Assembly (NCBI GenBank): GCA_963966765.1
Contig: CAXAAR010000059.1
Coordinates: 1-14,317 of the forward strand
Origin: Aequoribacter sp003520285
GTDB taxonomy: Bacteria; Pseudomonadota; Gammaproteobacteria; Pseudomonadales; Halieaceae
DNA: 14,317 nt
Direction: 5' to 3'
Shown here: piece by piece, positions 1 to 6,654 of the stretch
Numbering within the stretch: the stretch's first letter is position 1
Layout: every line of letters begins with the position of its first letter
Position numbers and translations under genes: made by a program
Notes under the pieces: model-generated
The model's input: only the letters and a program-made list of their open reading frames with translations
Database searches by the model: none
What the model was told of the DNA's origin: nothing

Positions 1-306
1 GGTGAGAACTAATGTGGCAATGGCAATGCCGGCATCGCCATAGAGCCTTATCGCTATGACAGTAGCAATAGCCGAGGCGAGAATATTCACTAAGTTATTA
101 CCGATCAGAATCAGGCCGATTAGGCGATCGGGGCGCTCTAGTAGTTCACTCGCCCGTTCCGCGCCTCGATGTTTTTGATTCCGTAAATGTTTCAGGCGGA
201 AACGATTTAACGACATCATGCCCGTCTCTGAAGACGAGAAAAATCCAGACAGCACGATGAGTATCAAAAGAGCCAGAAATAAGAACTCTAGGGGCGCTTC
301 GTTCAA
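1..306 (-). CDS. corB: CorB/YfjD-type CNNM (DUF21) membrane protein, 5' part only
   Basis: Translating the minus strand leftward from about 306 gives an N-terminal hydrophobic segment, then GFFSSSETGMMSLNRFRLKH, PDRLIGLILIGNNLVNILAS and RLYGDAGIAIA. These are hallmark stretches of the DUF21/CNNM domain of CorB/YfjD, a magnesium/cobalt-linked inner-membrane protein that normally also carries C-terminal CBS and CorC-HlyC domains. Those domains lie beyond the left edge, so about 102 residues are visible. I chose the TTG at 306-304 because it puts the SSSETGMM motif about as far from the start as in E. coli YfjD. An AAGGA lies upstream with a long spacing. An in-frame TTG at 351-349 is an alternative start. 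The gene follows the CcsA-like gene on the same strand, the same neighbourhood as ypjD-yfjD next to ffh in E. coli. Family assignment is firm; the start is uncertain. Confidence 0.85.
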   Translation of the reverse strand, partial: MNEAPLEFLFLALLILIVLSGFFSSSETGMMSLNRFRLKHLRNQKHRGAERASELLERPDRLIGLILIGNNLVNILASAIATVIAIRLYGDAGIAIATLVLT

Positions 307-392
307 CGCGGGTGGGTATCCTTGTGGCTTAAGGCAAAACAGTGTGCGCAAGTTTTTCGGTTGACGCAAGTCCAAAAGTTGCGAAGTTTCAT
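303..392 (-). CDS. Possible 29-residue ORF bridging the ccsA-like gene and corB
   Basis: An ATG begins two bases after the TAA of the upstream CcsA-like gene. It opens a 29-codon frame that ends in TGA overlapping the proposed TTG start of corB (TTGA). The peptide begins MKLRNFW and contains three cysteines in a CxxxxxCxxC pattern, followed by a His-rich tail. I do not recognise it. The Shine-Dalgarno is poor (a GGA about ten bases upstream). Its exact fit between the two genes suggests a translational-coupling or leader ORF, but chance is quite possible for so short a frame. Confidence 0.2.
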   Translation of the reverse strand: MKLRNFWTCVNRKTCAHCFALSHKDTHPR

Positions 393-394
393 AC

Positions 395-1186
395 TTACAA
401 GATCCATTCCAGCACCAATTTCGACCCGTAATAGGCCAGCAGGATCAAAGCAAATCCAATAAGTGTCAGCTTAACCGCTGAGCGTGAACGCCATCCCAAA
501 TAGTGATGTCCCCACAACAGGCTTGCATAGATCAGCCAGGCCGAGATCGTGAACACCGTTTTGTGGGCGACGTGCTGCGCGAGCATGTCTTCTAAAAATA
601 AGAAGCCAGACACAATCGAAAAGCTCAAAAGTAAGAATCCGATCAATAAAAGTTCGAATAACAACCGTTCCATTTTTTGCAAGGGTGGGAGCCACTGGGT
701 GAGTCCTGAGTTGTTGTGAGCCCGAAGTCTGCGGTCTTGAATCGAGACAATAATGGCTTGCATGGCGGCCATGGCAAGTAATGCGTTGGCTGCGAGCGAA
801 CCTGCGATATGAATGATGGTGCCCGGTTGCAGCGCAACCGGTGATGCAGTATCTGGGCCTATTGCCGCAATCAAAACCGCCAGCGCTGAGAGCGGGAATA
901 GTCCGATCAGTAAAGTTTGCAAGGGTCGCAAGGCGAGCAGCGCTAAGGTAGCCATGTTGGTCATTAAAAATGCCAGTGAAGACGTATCGACGAGTGACAG
1001 CGCACTGGAAGTTTGACTGGATACTTGAGTGCCTATTACCGTCGCGTGACTGAGTACCGCGATGACTCCAAGGAGCGCGCTGCGCTTCGATAAGCGCCCC
1101 CGATTCTGAGGGGCGAAACGTAGCTGCCACGCTGCTGCCACCAGATAGGCAAAGATCGTGAGTGCTACTAAGCCGATGTCAATCAT
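395..1186 (-). CDS. ypjD: CcsA/YpjD-like integral membrane protein (cytochrome c assembly family)
   Basis: This 263-residue protein is almost entirely hydrophobic, with about eight predicted membrane segments near residues 3-20, 37-53, 70-86, 90-109, 124-147, 176-197, 210-228 and 238-257. Its C-terminal half resembles the CcsA/CcmC/ResC haem-handling family: H126 in HIAGSLAANALL and H208 in AHKTVF sit where family members carry conserved membrane-facing histidines, and HH at 227-228 is close to the last helix. It is encoded divergently from ffh and upstream of the CorB gene, as ypjD is in E. coli and many gammaproteobacteria. That context, together with its short length, favours the YpjD subgroup over a genuine CcsA cytochrome c synthase; I see no tryptophan-rich WWD haem-binding segment. 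The ATG at 1186 begins MIDIGLVALTIF. The molecular function of YpjD is not well established. Confidence 0.85.
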   Translation of the reverse strand: MIDIGLVALTIFAYLVAAAWQLRFAPQNRGRLSKRSALLGVIAVLSHATVIGTQVSSQTSSALSLVDTSSLAFLMTNMATLALLALRPLQTLLIGLFPLSALAVLIAAIGPDTASPVALQPGTIIHIAGSLAANALLAMAAMQAIIVSIQDRRLRAHNNSGLTQWLPPLQKMERLLFELLLIGFLLLSFSIVSGFLFLEDMLAQHVAHKTVFTISAWLIYASLLWGHHYLGWRSRSAVKLTLIGFALILLAYYGSKLVLEWIL

Positions 1187-1214
1187 GGGTGTGGGCGCAG
1201 ACCTTAGGTTGGCG

Positions 1215-1220
1215 TATAAT
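1215..1220 (+). promoter_or_regulatory. Candidate -10 element for ffh
   Basis: A perfect TATAAT lies in the 95-bp divergent region, 61 bases before the ffh start codon. The hexamer 17 bases upstream (TGGGCG) matches the -35 consensus poorly, at three of six positions. This is the best sigma-70-like signal in the interval, but it is supported only by the -10. Confidence 0.4.
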
Positions 1221-1281
1221 CACCCTTTGTACCCAGATCCACGCGTTTAATCAATAGGGCGTTCTCGCTCGAGAGGATTTC

Positions 1282-2649
1282 ATGTTCCAAAGTCTGTCAG
1301 AAAGGCTGGCCGCGTCGCTCAAATCGATCACCGGTAAAGCCAAGCTCAGTGAAGATAATATCCAAGGCACCCTGCGCGAAGTTCGCATGGCCCTGTTGGA
1401 GGCTGATGTTGCATTGCCTGTCGTGAAGCTCTTTACCGAGGCTGTAAAGCAGCGCGCATTGGGGCAAGAGGTTGCGCAATCGCTCAGTCCGGGCCAAGCA
1501 TTTCTGAAGATCGTTCAGTCAGAGCTCGAAGCGACCATGGGTTCGGCCAATGAGTCACTTAATTTAGCGACTCAGCCGCCAGCGGTCATTTTGGTGGCTG
1601 GTTTGCAGGGAGCGGGGAAAACGACTTCGGTGGCTAAGCTTGCTCGCCGTTTGATCGAGCATGATAAAAAAACCGTGTCGGTGGTGAGTGCCGATGTCTA
1701 TCGACCGGCTGCGATCAAGCAATTAGAAACACTGGCTCTGGAAGTAGGTGCCCGTTTTATTCCGAGTGATGTTAGTGAGTCCCCTGTCGCCATCGCTCAA
1801 AATGCACTGCAGCGAGCTAAGATGCAATTCAGTGATGTGCTTATCATCGATACCGCGGGTCGACTTGCAGTTGATGATGCAATGATGTCTGAAATCCAAG
1901 CCTTACATGCTGCGATCAAGCCCATTGAAACTTTGTTTGTGGTCGATGCGATGACCGGACAGGACGCCGCGCTCACTGCCAAGGCTTTTGGGGATGCGTT
2001 ACCGCTAACTGGCGTTATCCTCACCAAGGTCGATGCTGATGTCCGCGGTGGTGCAGCGCTATCGGTCCGCTCGATCACGGGTAAGCCGATTAAGTTCTTG
2101 GGCGTTGGCGAGAAGACCACAGCGCTCGATCCATTCCACCCAGACCGGATTGCTTCGCGTATTCTCGGAATGGGCGATGTGTTGTCGCTGATTGAAGAGG
2201 CTGAGCAGAAGGTCGATAAAGTCAAGGCTGAGCGACTGGCCAAAAAGATGCAGTCAGGCAAGCGTTTCGATCTGGAAGACTTCAGAGATCAGTTACAACA
2301 AATGTCGAAAATGGGTGGCATGACAGGGATGCTCGATAAGCTGCCGGGTATGGGTGCTATTGCGCAGAACGCTCAAGCCAACATGGATCCAAAGATGTTT
2401 ACCCGAATGGAAGCAATGATCAACTCGATGACCCCCAAAGAGCGCCGCAATCCCGATGTCATCGTAGGATCGCGTAAGCGCCGAATTACTCTGGGTTCCG
2501 GCACGCAAGTGCAAGACTTGAATCGATTGCTCAAGCAACATAAACAGATGCAGAAGATGATGAAAAAAATGAAAGGCGGTGGGTTAGAGAGAATGATGCG
2601 AGGGATGGCCGGCAATCAGCCAAAGGGTGGCGGTTTCCCATTTCGATAG
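1282..2649 (+). CDS. ffh: Signal recognition particle GTPase Ffh (SRP54)
   Basis: Ffh binds 4.5S RNA and the signal sequences of nascent membrane proteins, then docks with FtsY at the membrane. The 455-residue protein is of usual length and shows all three domains. The helical N domain spans roughly 1-95. The Ras-like G domain has its P-loop GLQGAGKTT at 107-115, DTAGR at 190-194 and TKVD at 248-251 followed by the RGG turn at 255-257. The methionine-rich M domain runs from about 325 to the end, with many MM/KM pairs for signal-peptide binding and the RNA-binding stretch RKRRITLGSGT at 398-408. The ATG at 1282 follows a good GAGAGG with suitable spacing. It lies upstream of rpsP, a common gammaproteobacterial order. 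A 148-bp gap separates it from rpsP, so rpsP probably has its own promoter as well. Nothing is broken or missing. Confidence 0.98.
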   Translation: MFQSLSERLAASLKSITGKAKLSEDNIQGTLREVRMALLEADVALPVVKLFTEAVKQRALGQEVAQSLSPGQAFLKIVQSELEATMGSANESLNLATQPPAVILVAGLQGAGKTTSVAKLARRLIEHDKKTVSVVSADVYRPAAIKQLETLALEVGARFIPSDVSESPVAIAQNALQRAKMQFSDVLIIDTAGRLAVDDAMMSEIQALHAAIKPIETLFVVDAMTGQDAALTAKAFGDALPLTGVILTKVDADVRGGAALSVRSITGKPIKFLGVGEKTTALDPFHPDRIASRILGMGDVLSLIEEAEQKVDKVKAERLAKKMQSGKRFDLEDFRDQLQQMSKMGGMTGMLDKLPGMGAIAQNAQANMDPKMFTRMEAMINSMTPKERRNPDVIVGSRKRRITLGSGTQVQDLNRLLKQHKQMQKMMKKMKGGGLERMMRGMAGNQPKGGGFPFR

Positions 2650-2686
2650 TTCGGCTAGAAAACCCCTAACTTCTTTACAATCAGGC

Positions 2687-2715
2687 TTTCAAAGCCGCTA
2701 ATTTTTCCGTATGAT
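2687..2715 (+). promoter_or_regulatory. Candidate promoter for the rpsP operon
   Basis: A TATGAT at 2710-2715 (five of six to the -10 consensus) is preceded 17 bases upstream by TTTCAA at 2687-2692, a weak -35 (three of six). The stretch between them is AT-rich. Transcription would start near 2722 and give a leader of about 76 nt before the rpsP start, containing the hairpin at 2750-2772. This is inferred from motif and position only. Confidence 0.4.
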
Positions 2716-2749
2716 ACGCGCCTTTCTGGCGAAGCAGTCAGTGATGTCC

Positions 2750-2772
2750 CCTGCGCACATGGGTGTGGCAGG
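2750..2772 (+). promoter_or_regulatory. Hairpin in the rpsP 5' leader
   Basis: CCTGC (2750-2754) pairs with GCAGG (2768-2772), and CACA (2756-2759) with TGTG (2764-2767), around a TGGG loop with one bulged G at 2755. This makes a nine-pair stem. It ends 14 bases before the AGGAA ribosome binding site at 2787-2791. No T-run follows, so it is not an intrinsic terminator. It could be a regulatory leader structure, but no binding partner can be named from sequence. Confidence 0.5.
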
Positions 2773-2797
2773 TGTATGAAGTGAACAGGAACTTATT

Positions 2798-3052
2798 ATG
2801 GTTACAATCCGATTGGCAAGAGGCGGCGCTAAAAAGCGTCCATTTTACCACTTTACCGTTGCTGATAGCCGCAAATCTCGCAATGGCCGATTTATTGAGC
2901 GGGTCGGATTTTTCAATCCAACAGCGCGTGGCCAAGAAGAGCGTCTTCGCGTTGACTTTAGCCGTGTTGAGTACTGGCAGAGCCATGGTGCACAGGTGTC
3001 TGACCGCGTACAAAGCTTGCTAAAAGAGGCGTCAACAGCGGTTCAGGCCTAA
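2798..3052 (+). CDS. rpsP: 30S ribosomal protein S16
   Basis: The 84-residue protein begins MVTIRLARGGAKKRPFYHF and continues VADSRKSRNGRFIERVGFFN, the signature N-terminal half of bacterial S16, an early-assembly protein in the body of the 30S subunit. Length is normal. The ATG at 2798 is preceded by AGGAA with six-base spacing; a longer alternative frame over the same region is a shadow. It is the first gene of the rpsP-rimM-trmD-rplS operon, with six bases separating its stop from the rimM start. A candidate promoter and a leader hairpin lie upstream. Confidence 0.98.
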   Translation: MVTIRLARGGAKKRPFYHFTVADSRKSRNGRFIERVGFFNPTARGQEERLRVDFSRVEYWQSHGAQVSDRVQSLLKEASTAVQA

Positions 3053-3058
3053 TTCTGA

Positions 3059-3580
3059 ATGGCTGATGATCTCATCACCGTAGGGCAAGTGCTCGGAGCG
3101 CATGGGATCAAAGGGTGGGTAAGAGTGCGCTCTTACACAGAACCCGAAGAGCAGTTGTTTGAATACCAACCACTGTTCTTGAAACTGCCCTCAGGCTCGG
3201 TACTTCTCGAGTTTGAGGGGCTGAAAAAATTAACCAAGGGCTGGTCCTGTAAGCTTAAGGGCTATGACGACAGAAACGCGGCAGAACTTTTGCAAAGCGT
3301 TTCAATTATGATGTCTGAGGCGCAACTTCCGGCCCTAGGAGAGAAAGAATACTATTGGCGTGATTTGATCGGCGCCACGGTCGTGAGCTTAAACCAGCAG
3401 TGTCTGGGAAGGGTGAGCTCACTACTCGAGACGGGTGCAAGCGACGTATTGGTAGTCGATCCGTGCGAAGGGAGTCTGGACCAGCGTCAAAGGTTAGTGC
3501 CATTTGCGCTCGATCGAGTAGTGGTGGCAGTGGATACAACGCTGCGCCAGATACAGGTAGATTGGGATCCAGAGTGGTGA
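3059..3580 (+). CDS. rimM: Ribosome maturation factor RimM
   Basis: RimM binds S19 and assists maturation of the 30S head. The 173-residue product has the N-terminal RimM barrel with VGQVLGAHGIKGWVRV (residues 8-23), the YYWRDLIG linker near 98-105, and a C-terminal PRC-barrel containing LLETGASDVLVV and LVPFALDRVVVAVD. The start ATG at 3059 lies six bases after the rpsP stop. The only Shine-Dalgarno-like bases (CAGG at 3044-3047) are eleven bases away and inside rpsP, so initiation is probably weak or coupled to rpsP. That is consistent with the known low output of rimM and trmD relative to the ribosomal proteins in the E. coli operon. The stop codon overlaps possible upstream GTG codons of the trmD frame. 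Confidence 0.97.
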   Translation: MADDLITVGQVLGAHGIKGWVRVRSYTEPEEQLFEYQPLFLKLPSGSVLLEFEGLKKLTKGWSCKLKGYDDRNAAELLQSVSIMMSEAQLPALGEKEYYWRDLIGATVVSLNQQCLGRVSSLLETGASDVLVVDPCEGSLDQRQRLVPFALDRVVVAVDTTLRQIQVDWDPEW

Positions 3581-3597
3581 AGGGCCCAGAGTCTGCG

Positions 3598-4338
3598 ATG
3601 CAGATGGTGCTGGTTACGCTTTTCCCCGAGATGCTAGAGGCATTAACGGGGTTCGGGGTCACCGCGCGGGCATGTGAGCAGGGCGCGGTCAAACTGAGTG
3701 CCGTTAACCCGCGAGATTTTGCTTACAACAAGCATCGCTCGGTAGATGATCGGCCTTACGGTGGTGGCCCCGGTATGGTCATGGCTGTCGAGCCGCTTGA
3801 AGGGGCGATTGCACACGCCAAAGAACGAGCACCGGGTGCGCATGTTATTTACATGTCGCCGCAGGGCGAGCCGCTGACTCAAGAGCGGGTCAAAGCGCTG
3901 GCGGAATTTGAAAGTTTGATCTTTGTAGCAGGGCGCTACGAGGGTATCGACGAGCGGTTATTAGCCGCCGAGATCGATGAAGAGATCTCGATTGGCGATT
4001 ACGTGCTGAGCGGTGGTGAGTTGCCAGCCATGGTCGTCATGGATGCGGTGTGTCGTCGGTTGCCGGGAGTTTTGGGTCACGAGCTCTCGGCGGAACAAGA
4101 CTCTTTTGAGTATGGCTTGCTGGATTGTGATCACTATACGCGTCCAGAAGTCTATAACGGAGTGAGTGTGCCGCCGGTGTTGCTGGGTGGCAACCATGAA
4201 GAGATTCGACGTTGGCGCTTGCAGCGGGCGCTCGGAAGAACCTGGGAGAGGCGACCCGAGTTGCTGGAAAGAAGAGTGCTCAGTGGAGAAGAGATACTAT
4301 TGTTAAACGAGTATAAAGCTCAGAAAAAACAGAATTAA
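3598..4338 (+). CDS. trmD: tRNA (guanine-37-N1)-methyltransferase TrmD
   Basis: TrmD methylates G37 of tRNAs that read CUN, CCN and CGG codons, using S-adenosylmethionine, and so prevents +1 frameshifting. From the ATG at 3598 the protein is 246 residues. It shows the SPOUT trefoil-knot motifs YMSPQGEPL (85-93), GRYEGIDER (112-120) and IGDYVLSGGELPAM (132-145), with VDDRPYGGGPGM at 49-60. A probable catalytic Asp is D168 in DSF, and Arg153/154 lies before LPGVLG. The reading frame stays open back to 3400, inside rimM. I chose 3598 because MQMVLVTLFPEM aligns without offset to E. coli MWIGIISLFPEM. GTG codons at 3574 and 3577, the latter overlapping the rimM TGA, are alternatives. An AAGGG lies 13 bases upstream, a long spacing that suggests modest translation. 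Confidence 0.97.
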   Translation: MQMVLVTLFPEMLEALTGFGVTARACEQGAVKLSAVNPRDFAYNKHRSVDDRPYGGGPGMVMAVEPLEGAIAHAKERAPGAHVIYMSPQGEPLTQERVKALAEFESLIFVAGRYEGIDERLLAAEIDEEISIGDYVLSGGELPAMVVMDAVCRRLPGVLGHELSAEQDSFEYGLLDCDHYTRPEVYNGVSVPPVLLGGNHEEIRRWRLQRALGRTWERRPELLERRVLSGEEILLLNEYKAQKKQN

Positions 4339-4345
4339 ATCATCA

Positions 4346-4363
4346 GAATCCACCGGTGGATTC
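4346..4363. repeat. 18-bp perfect palindrome just upstream of rplS
   Basis: GAATCCACC followed immediately by GGTGGATTC forms a perfect 9+9 inverted repeat in the 41-bp trmD-rplS gap. As RNA it can fold into a seven-pair stem capped by a CCGG loop. It ends three bases before the GAGGAG ribosome binding site of rplS (4367-4372). It lacks a T-run, so it is not a terminator. Confidence 0.85.
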
Positions 4364-4379
4364 GTCGAGGAGTAGTGTA

Positions 4380-4736
4380 ATGAACGGTAATACTATTATT
4401 TCTCAGCTCGAAGCTGAGCAGATGGGTAAAGAGATTCCTGACTTCAGCCCAGGCGACACTGTCGTGGTTCAAGTTCGAGTGAAAGAAGGGACTCGCGAGC
4501 GATTACAGGCTTTCGAAGGCGTTTGTCTAGCGATTAAAAATCGTGGTCTAAACTCTGCGTTCACGCTCCGGAAAATATCGCATGGGGTTGGTGTTGAACG
4601 AACTTTTCAAACCTACAGCCCATTATTAGAGAGCATCTCGGTCAAGCGACGTGGTGATGTTCGTCAAGCTAAGCTGTACTACTTGCGCGAACTCAGTGGT
4701 CGAGCAGCACGAATCAAAGAGAAGCTCTCTCGCTAA
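4380..4736 (+). CDS. rplS: 50S ribosomal protein L19
   Basis: L19 sits at the 30S-50S interface of the large subunit. The 118-residue protein matches the family closely: IISQLEAEQMGKEIPDFSPGDTV, RLQAFEGVCLAIKNRGLNSAF, SVKRRGDVRQAKLYYLRE and AARIKEKL at the end. The ATG at 4380 is preceded by a strong GAGGAG at 4367-4372. The upstream in-frame GTG at 4356 would add eight residues absent from relatives and lies within the palindrome, so I reject it. This is the last gene of the rpsP operon and is followed by an intrinsic terminator. The strong binding site contrasts with the weak ones of rimM and trmD, in line with L19 being needed at ribosomal stoichiometry. Confidence 0.98.
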   Translation: MNGNTIISQLEAEQMGKEIPDFSPGDTVVVQVRVKEGTRERLQAFEGVCLAIKNRGLNSAFTLRKISHGVGVERTFQTYSPLLESISVKRRGDVRQAKLYYLRELSGRAARIKEKLSR

Positions 4737-4779
4737 GCCGTCGGGTGCGCCCACGACGCGCCACAGGGGTCTTCCAGCT

Positions 4780-4803
4780 AAACGCCAATTCGTTGGCGTT
4801 TTT
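4780..4803 (+). terminator. Intrinsic terminator of the rpsP-rplS operon
   Basis: AAACGCCAA (4780-4788) pairs with TTGGCGTTT (4793-4801) around a TTCG tetraloop, and the 3' arm merges into a five-base T-run (4799-4803). Stem, loop and T-run all fit a Rho-independent terminator, 43 bases after the rplS stop. Confidence 0.92.
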
Positions 4804-4874
4804 GCGTTGTGGGGTGTTAAATAAAACGAATTGTCCGTGTGCCACACAGATGTCGAATGCAGCGAGGCTTGGTA

Positions 4875-5771
4875 TTGGATACGTCGTCAGACATCGAAGT
4901 TTTCTTGGACGCCCTGTGGATGGAGCGAGGACTTTCTGATAATTCGCTGTCGGCTTATCGAAACGACCTAAAGCAGTATGAGTTGTGGTTGCAGCATGCC
5001 GACCGCGGTGGGTCATTGCGATCATCTGATGCCGCTGTTTTGCAGCGCTACCTAGGCTACCGACTGACTCAGGGTCGTTCGCCCAAATCAACCGCTCGAC
5101 TGTTATCTTGCCTTCGAAATTACTACCGGTATGCGCTACGGCAAGGCTGGTGTGACAGTGATCCCACGGCCGAAGTGGATTCGCCCAGAATGGGGAGGAC
5201 ACTGCCGAAAACCCTGTCAGAAAAAGAGGTTGAATCCCTGTTAGACGCACCTGATGCCGCGGTAGCGATCGAAATGAGAGACAAGGCCATGCTTGAAATC
5301 TTATATGGTTGTGGTCTTCGCGTCAGTGAATTGGTTGGCTTGTTGCTCTTGAGTGTCAATGTCAATCAAGGTGTTGTGCGGGTGCTTGGTAAGGGGTCTA
5401 AGGAGCGTCTGGTGCCGATGGGAGAGGAAGCTCTCGCCTGTCTTCAACGGTATTTAGTAGACGCTCGTCCACAGCTGGTCGTCGGTAAAGCCAATGACTG
5501 GCTGTTCCCCAGTCGAAGGGGGCAGATGATGACACGGCAAACATTTTGGCATCGCATTCGCATCTATGCCGTCCGCGCGGGGATCAAGAAGCCACTCTCG
5601 CCACACACCCTACGACATGCTTTCGCAACCCATTTATTGAACCATGGCGCTGATCTGCGGGTTGTTCAAATGCTCTTGGGTCATGCGGATCTAACCACCA
5701 CCCAAATCTATACCTATGTCGCGCAGCAAAGACTGCAAGATTTACATGCGATTCATCATCCTAGAGGCTGA
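4875..5771 (+). CDS. xerD: Site-specific tyrosine recombinase XerD
   Basis: XerD acts with XerC at dif to resolve chromosome dimers under FtsK control. The N-terminal SAM-like DNA-binding domain (about 1-107) holds FLDALWMERGLSDNSLSAYR. The catalytic domain carries the full set R149, K173, H244, R247, H270 and Tyr279 nucleophile, with PHTLRHAFATHLLNHGADLR and LLGHADLTTTQIYTYV around them. From the TTG at 4875 the protein is 298 residues, the E. coli XerD length, and the H/R/H/Y positions coincide with those of E. coli. That TTG has GAGG (4864-4867) seven bases upstream. The alternatives, ATG at 4857 and GTG at 4839, have no visible binding site. The gene starts 71 bases after the operon terminator and precedes dsbC, as in E. 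coli and Pseudomonas. XerD is favoured over XerC by this context and by the HHPRG C-terminus. Confidence 0.95.
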   Translation: MDTSSDIEVFLDALWMERGLSDNSLSAYRNDLKQYELWLQHADRGGSLRSSDAAVLQRYLGYRLTQGRSPKSTARLLSCLRNYYRYALRQGWCDSDPTAEVDSPRMGRTLPKTLSEKEVESLLDAPDAAVAIEMRDKAMLEILYGCGLRVSELVGLLLLSVNVNQGVVRVLGKGSKERLVPMGEEALACLQRYLVDARPQLVVGKANDWLFPSRRGQMMTRQTFWHRIRIYAVRAGIKKPLSPHTLRHAFATHLLNHGADLRVVQMLLGHADLTTTQIYTYVAQQRLQDLHAIHHPRG

Positions 5772-5848
5772 TGTGTTATACCCAGAGCGCGCGTCACAGG
5801 TTACAATAGCGATCACTTAAGCGCGAATGAATGGTTGTTGGGGGCGGG

Positions 5849-6592
5849 ATGAATAGAGTAAGAAACGTAGTCGCTGTGATAAGCATATTTGCCAGTATTT
5901 ACGCGGCAACAGTGGCTGCTGTCGAGCCGGCAGTAGAGTCTGCTCTGAAAGCCGCGCTAGAAAAACCGGATGCGGGTATGCTGGTCGAGTCGATCTCTGA
6001 CACCGACATGCCTGAACTGTTCCAAGTGAAATTCGTGAACGGACCGACGGTGATCGCCCACCGCTCAGGACAATTTTTTGTGCTGGGTGACTTATTTCGG
6101 GTTCTCGACGATGGCTACATGAACTTATCAGAGTTAGCGCGAAACGAGGTAAGAGCAAAGCAGATGGCTTCAGTTAAAAAGAGCGATACGATTGTTTTCG
6201 CGCCAGAGGGCGAGACGCGCGCTGTGATCAGTATCTTCACCGATAACACGTGTTTTTATTGCAGGAAGCTTCATCAAGAAGTGCCTCAGCTCAATGCCTT
6301 TGGAATTGAAGTGCGTTATCTCGCGTATCCTCGGTCTGGCTTGAATAGCCCTTCTTATCGCCAGCTCGTCACCGCGTGGTGTGCGCAAGATCAACAGCAG
6401 ACTCTGACAGCCTTGAAATCTGATGAAGAGGTGGCCATCGATACCTGTAGTCCCAATCCTGTCGCAGAGCAGTTCCAGCTGGGCCAAGATATGGGCGTTC
6501 GCGGTACGCCTGCCATTATTCTTGAGTCAGGCGAGATGATTCCTGGTTACAAGCCAGCGCAGGATATCGCTCAACTGCTCGGATTGTTATAG
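5849..6592 (+). CDS. dsbC: Thiol:disulfide interchange protein DsbC (periplasmic isomerase)
   Basis: DsbC is a V-shaped periplasmic dimer that rearranges wrong disulfides and is kept reduced by DsbD. From the ATG at 5849 the product is 247 residues. It opens with a Sec signal peptide (MNRVRNVVAVISIFASIYAA..., cleavage probably near residue 24), then the DsbC N-terminal dimerisation domain, a linker helix, and the thioredoxin-like domain. The active site is C135-F-Y-C138 in FTDNTCFYCRKLH, where DsbC proteins usually have CGYC. The second, structural cysteine pair is present at C178 and C200, and the cis-proline loop is GTPAI with P221. An ATG at 5831 would add six residues before the signal peptide and has no binding site. 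The preferred ATG follows a G-rich run (5840-5848). It lies 77 bases after xerD. No terminator separates the two. Confidence 0.93.
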   Translation: MNRVRNVVAVISIFASIYAATVAAVEPAVESALKAALEKPDAGMLVESISDTDMPELFQVKFVNGPTVIAHRSGQFFVLGDLFRVLDDGYMNLSELARNEVRAKQMASVKKSDTIVFAPEGETRAVISIFTDNTCFYCRKLHQEVPQLNAFGIEVRYLAYPRSGLNSPSYRQLVTAWCAQDQQQTLTALKSDEEVAIDTCSPNPVAEQFQLGQDMGVRGTPAIILESGEMIPGYKPAQDIAQLLGLL

Positions 6593-6654
6593 CGATTTTC
6601 AGACCTTAAGTTAACGACCATACTGTTGAAAGGCATAGCCCCCATAGGATCATT

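Noticed and set aside
2684..2696. GGCTTTCAAAGCC inverted repeat followed by a short T-run (2702-2706), as a terminator for ffh.
   Set aside because: With a realistic loop the stem is only four pairs, and five bases separate it from the T-run. It also overlaps the candidate rpsP -35, so I do not call a terminator.
2763..3023. Plus-strand ORF of 86 codons overlapping rpsP in another frame.
   Set aside because: S16 is unmistakable in the other frame, and the alternative has no family resemblance.
3400..3597. Open frame extending TrmD 66 residues upstream into rimM.
   Set aside because: The extension overlaps rimM, resembles no TrmD N-terminus, and the ATG at 3598 aligns directly with the known family start.
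4738..4757. Weak inverted repeat (GTCG ... CGAC) right after the rplS stop.
   Set aside because: It needs a bulge to form and is overshadowed by the clear terminator at 4780-4803.
5802..5807. TACAAT as a -10 for dsbC.
   Set aside because: No acceptable -35 at 16-18 bases. dsbC could be cotranscribed with xerD.
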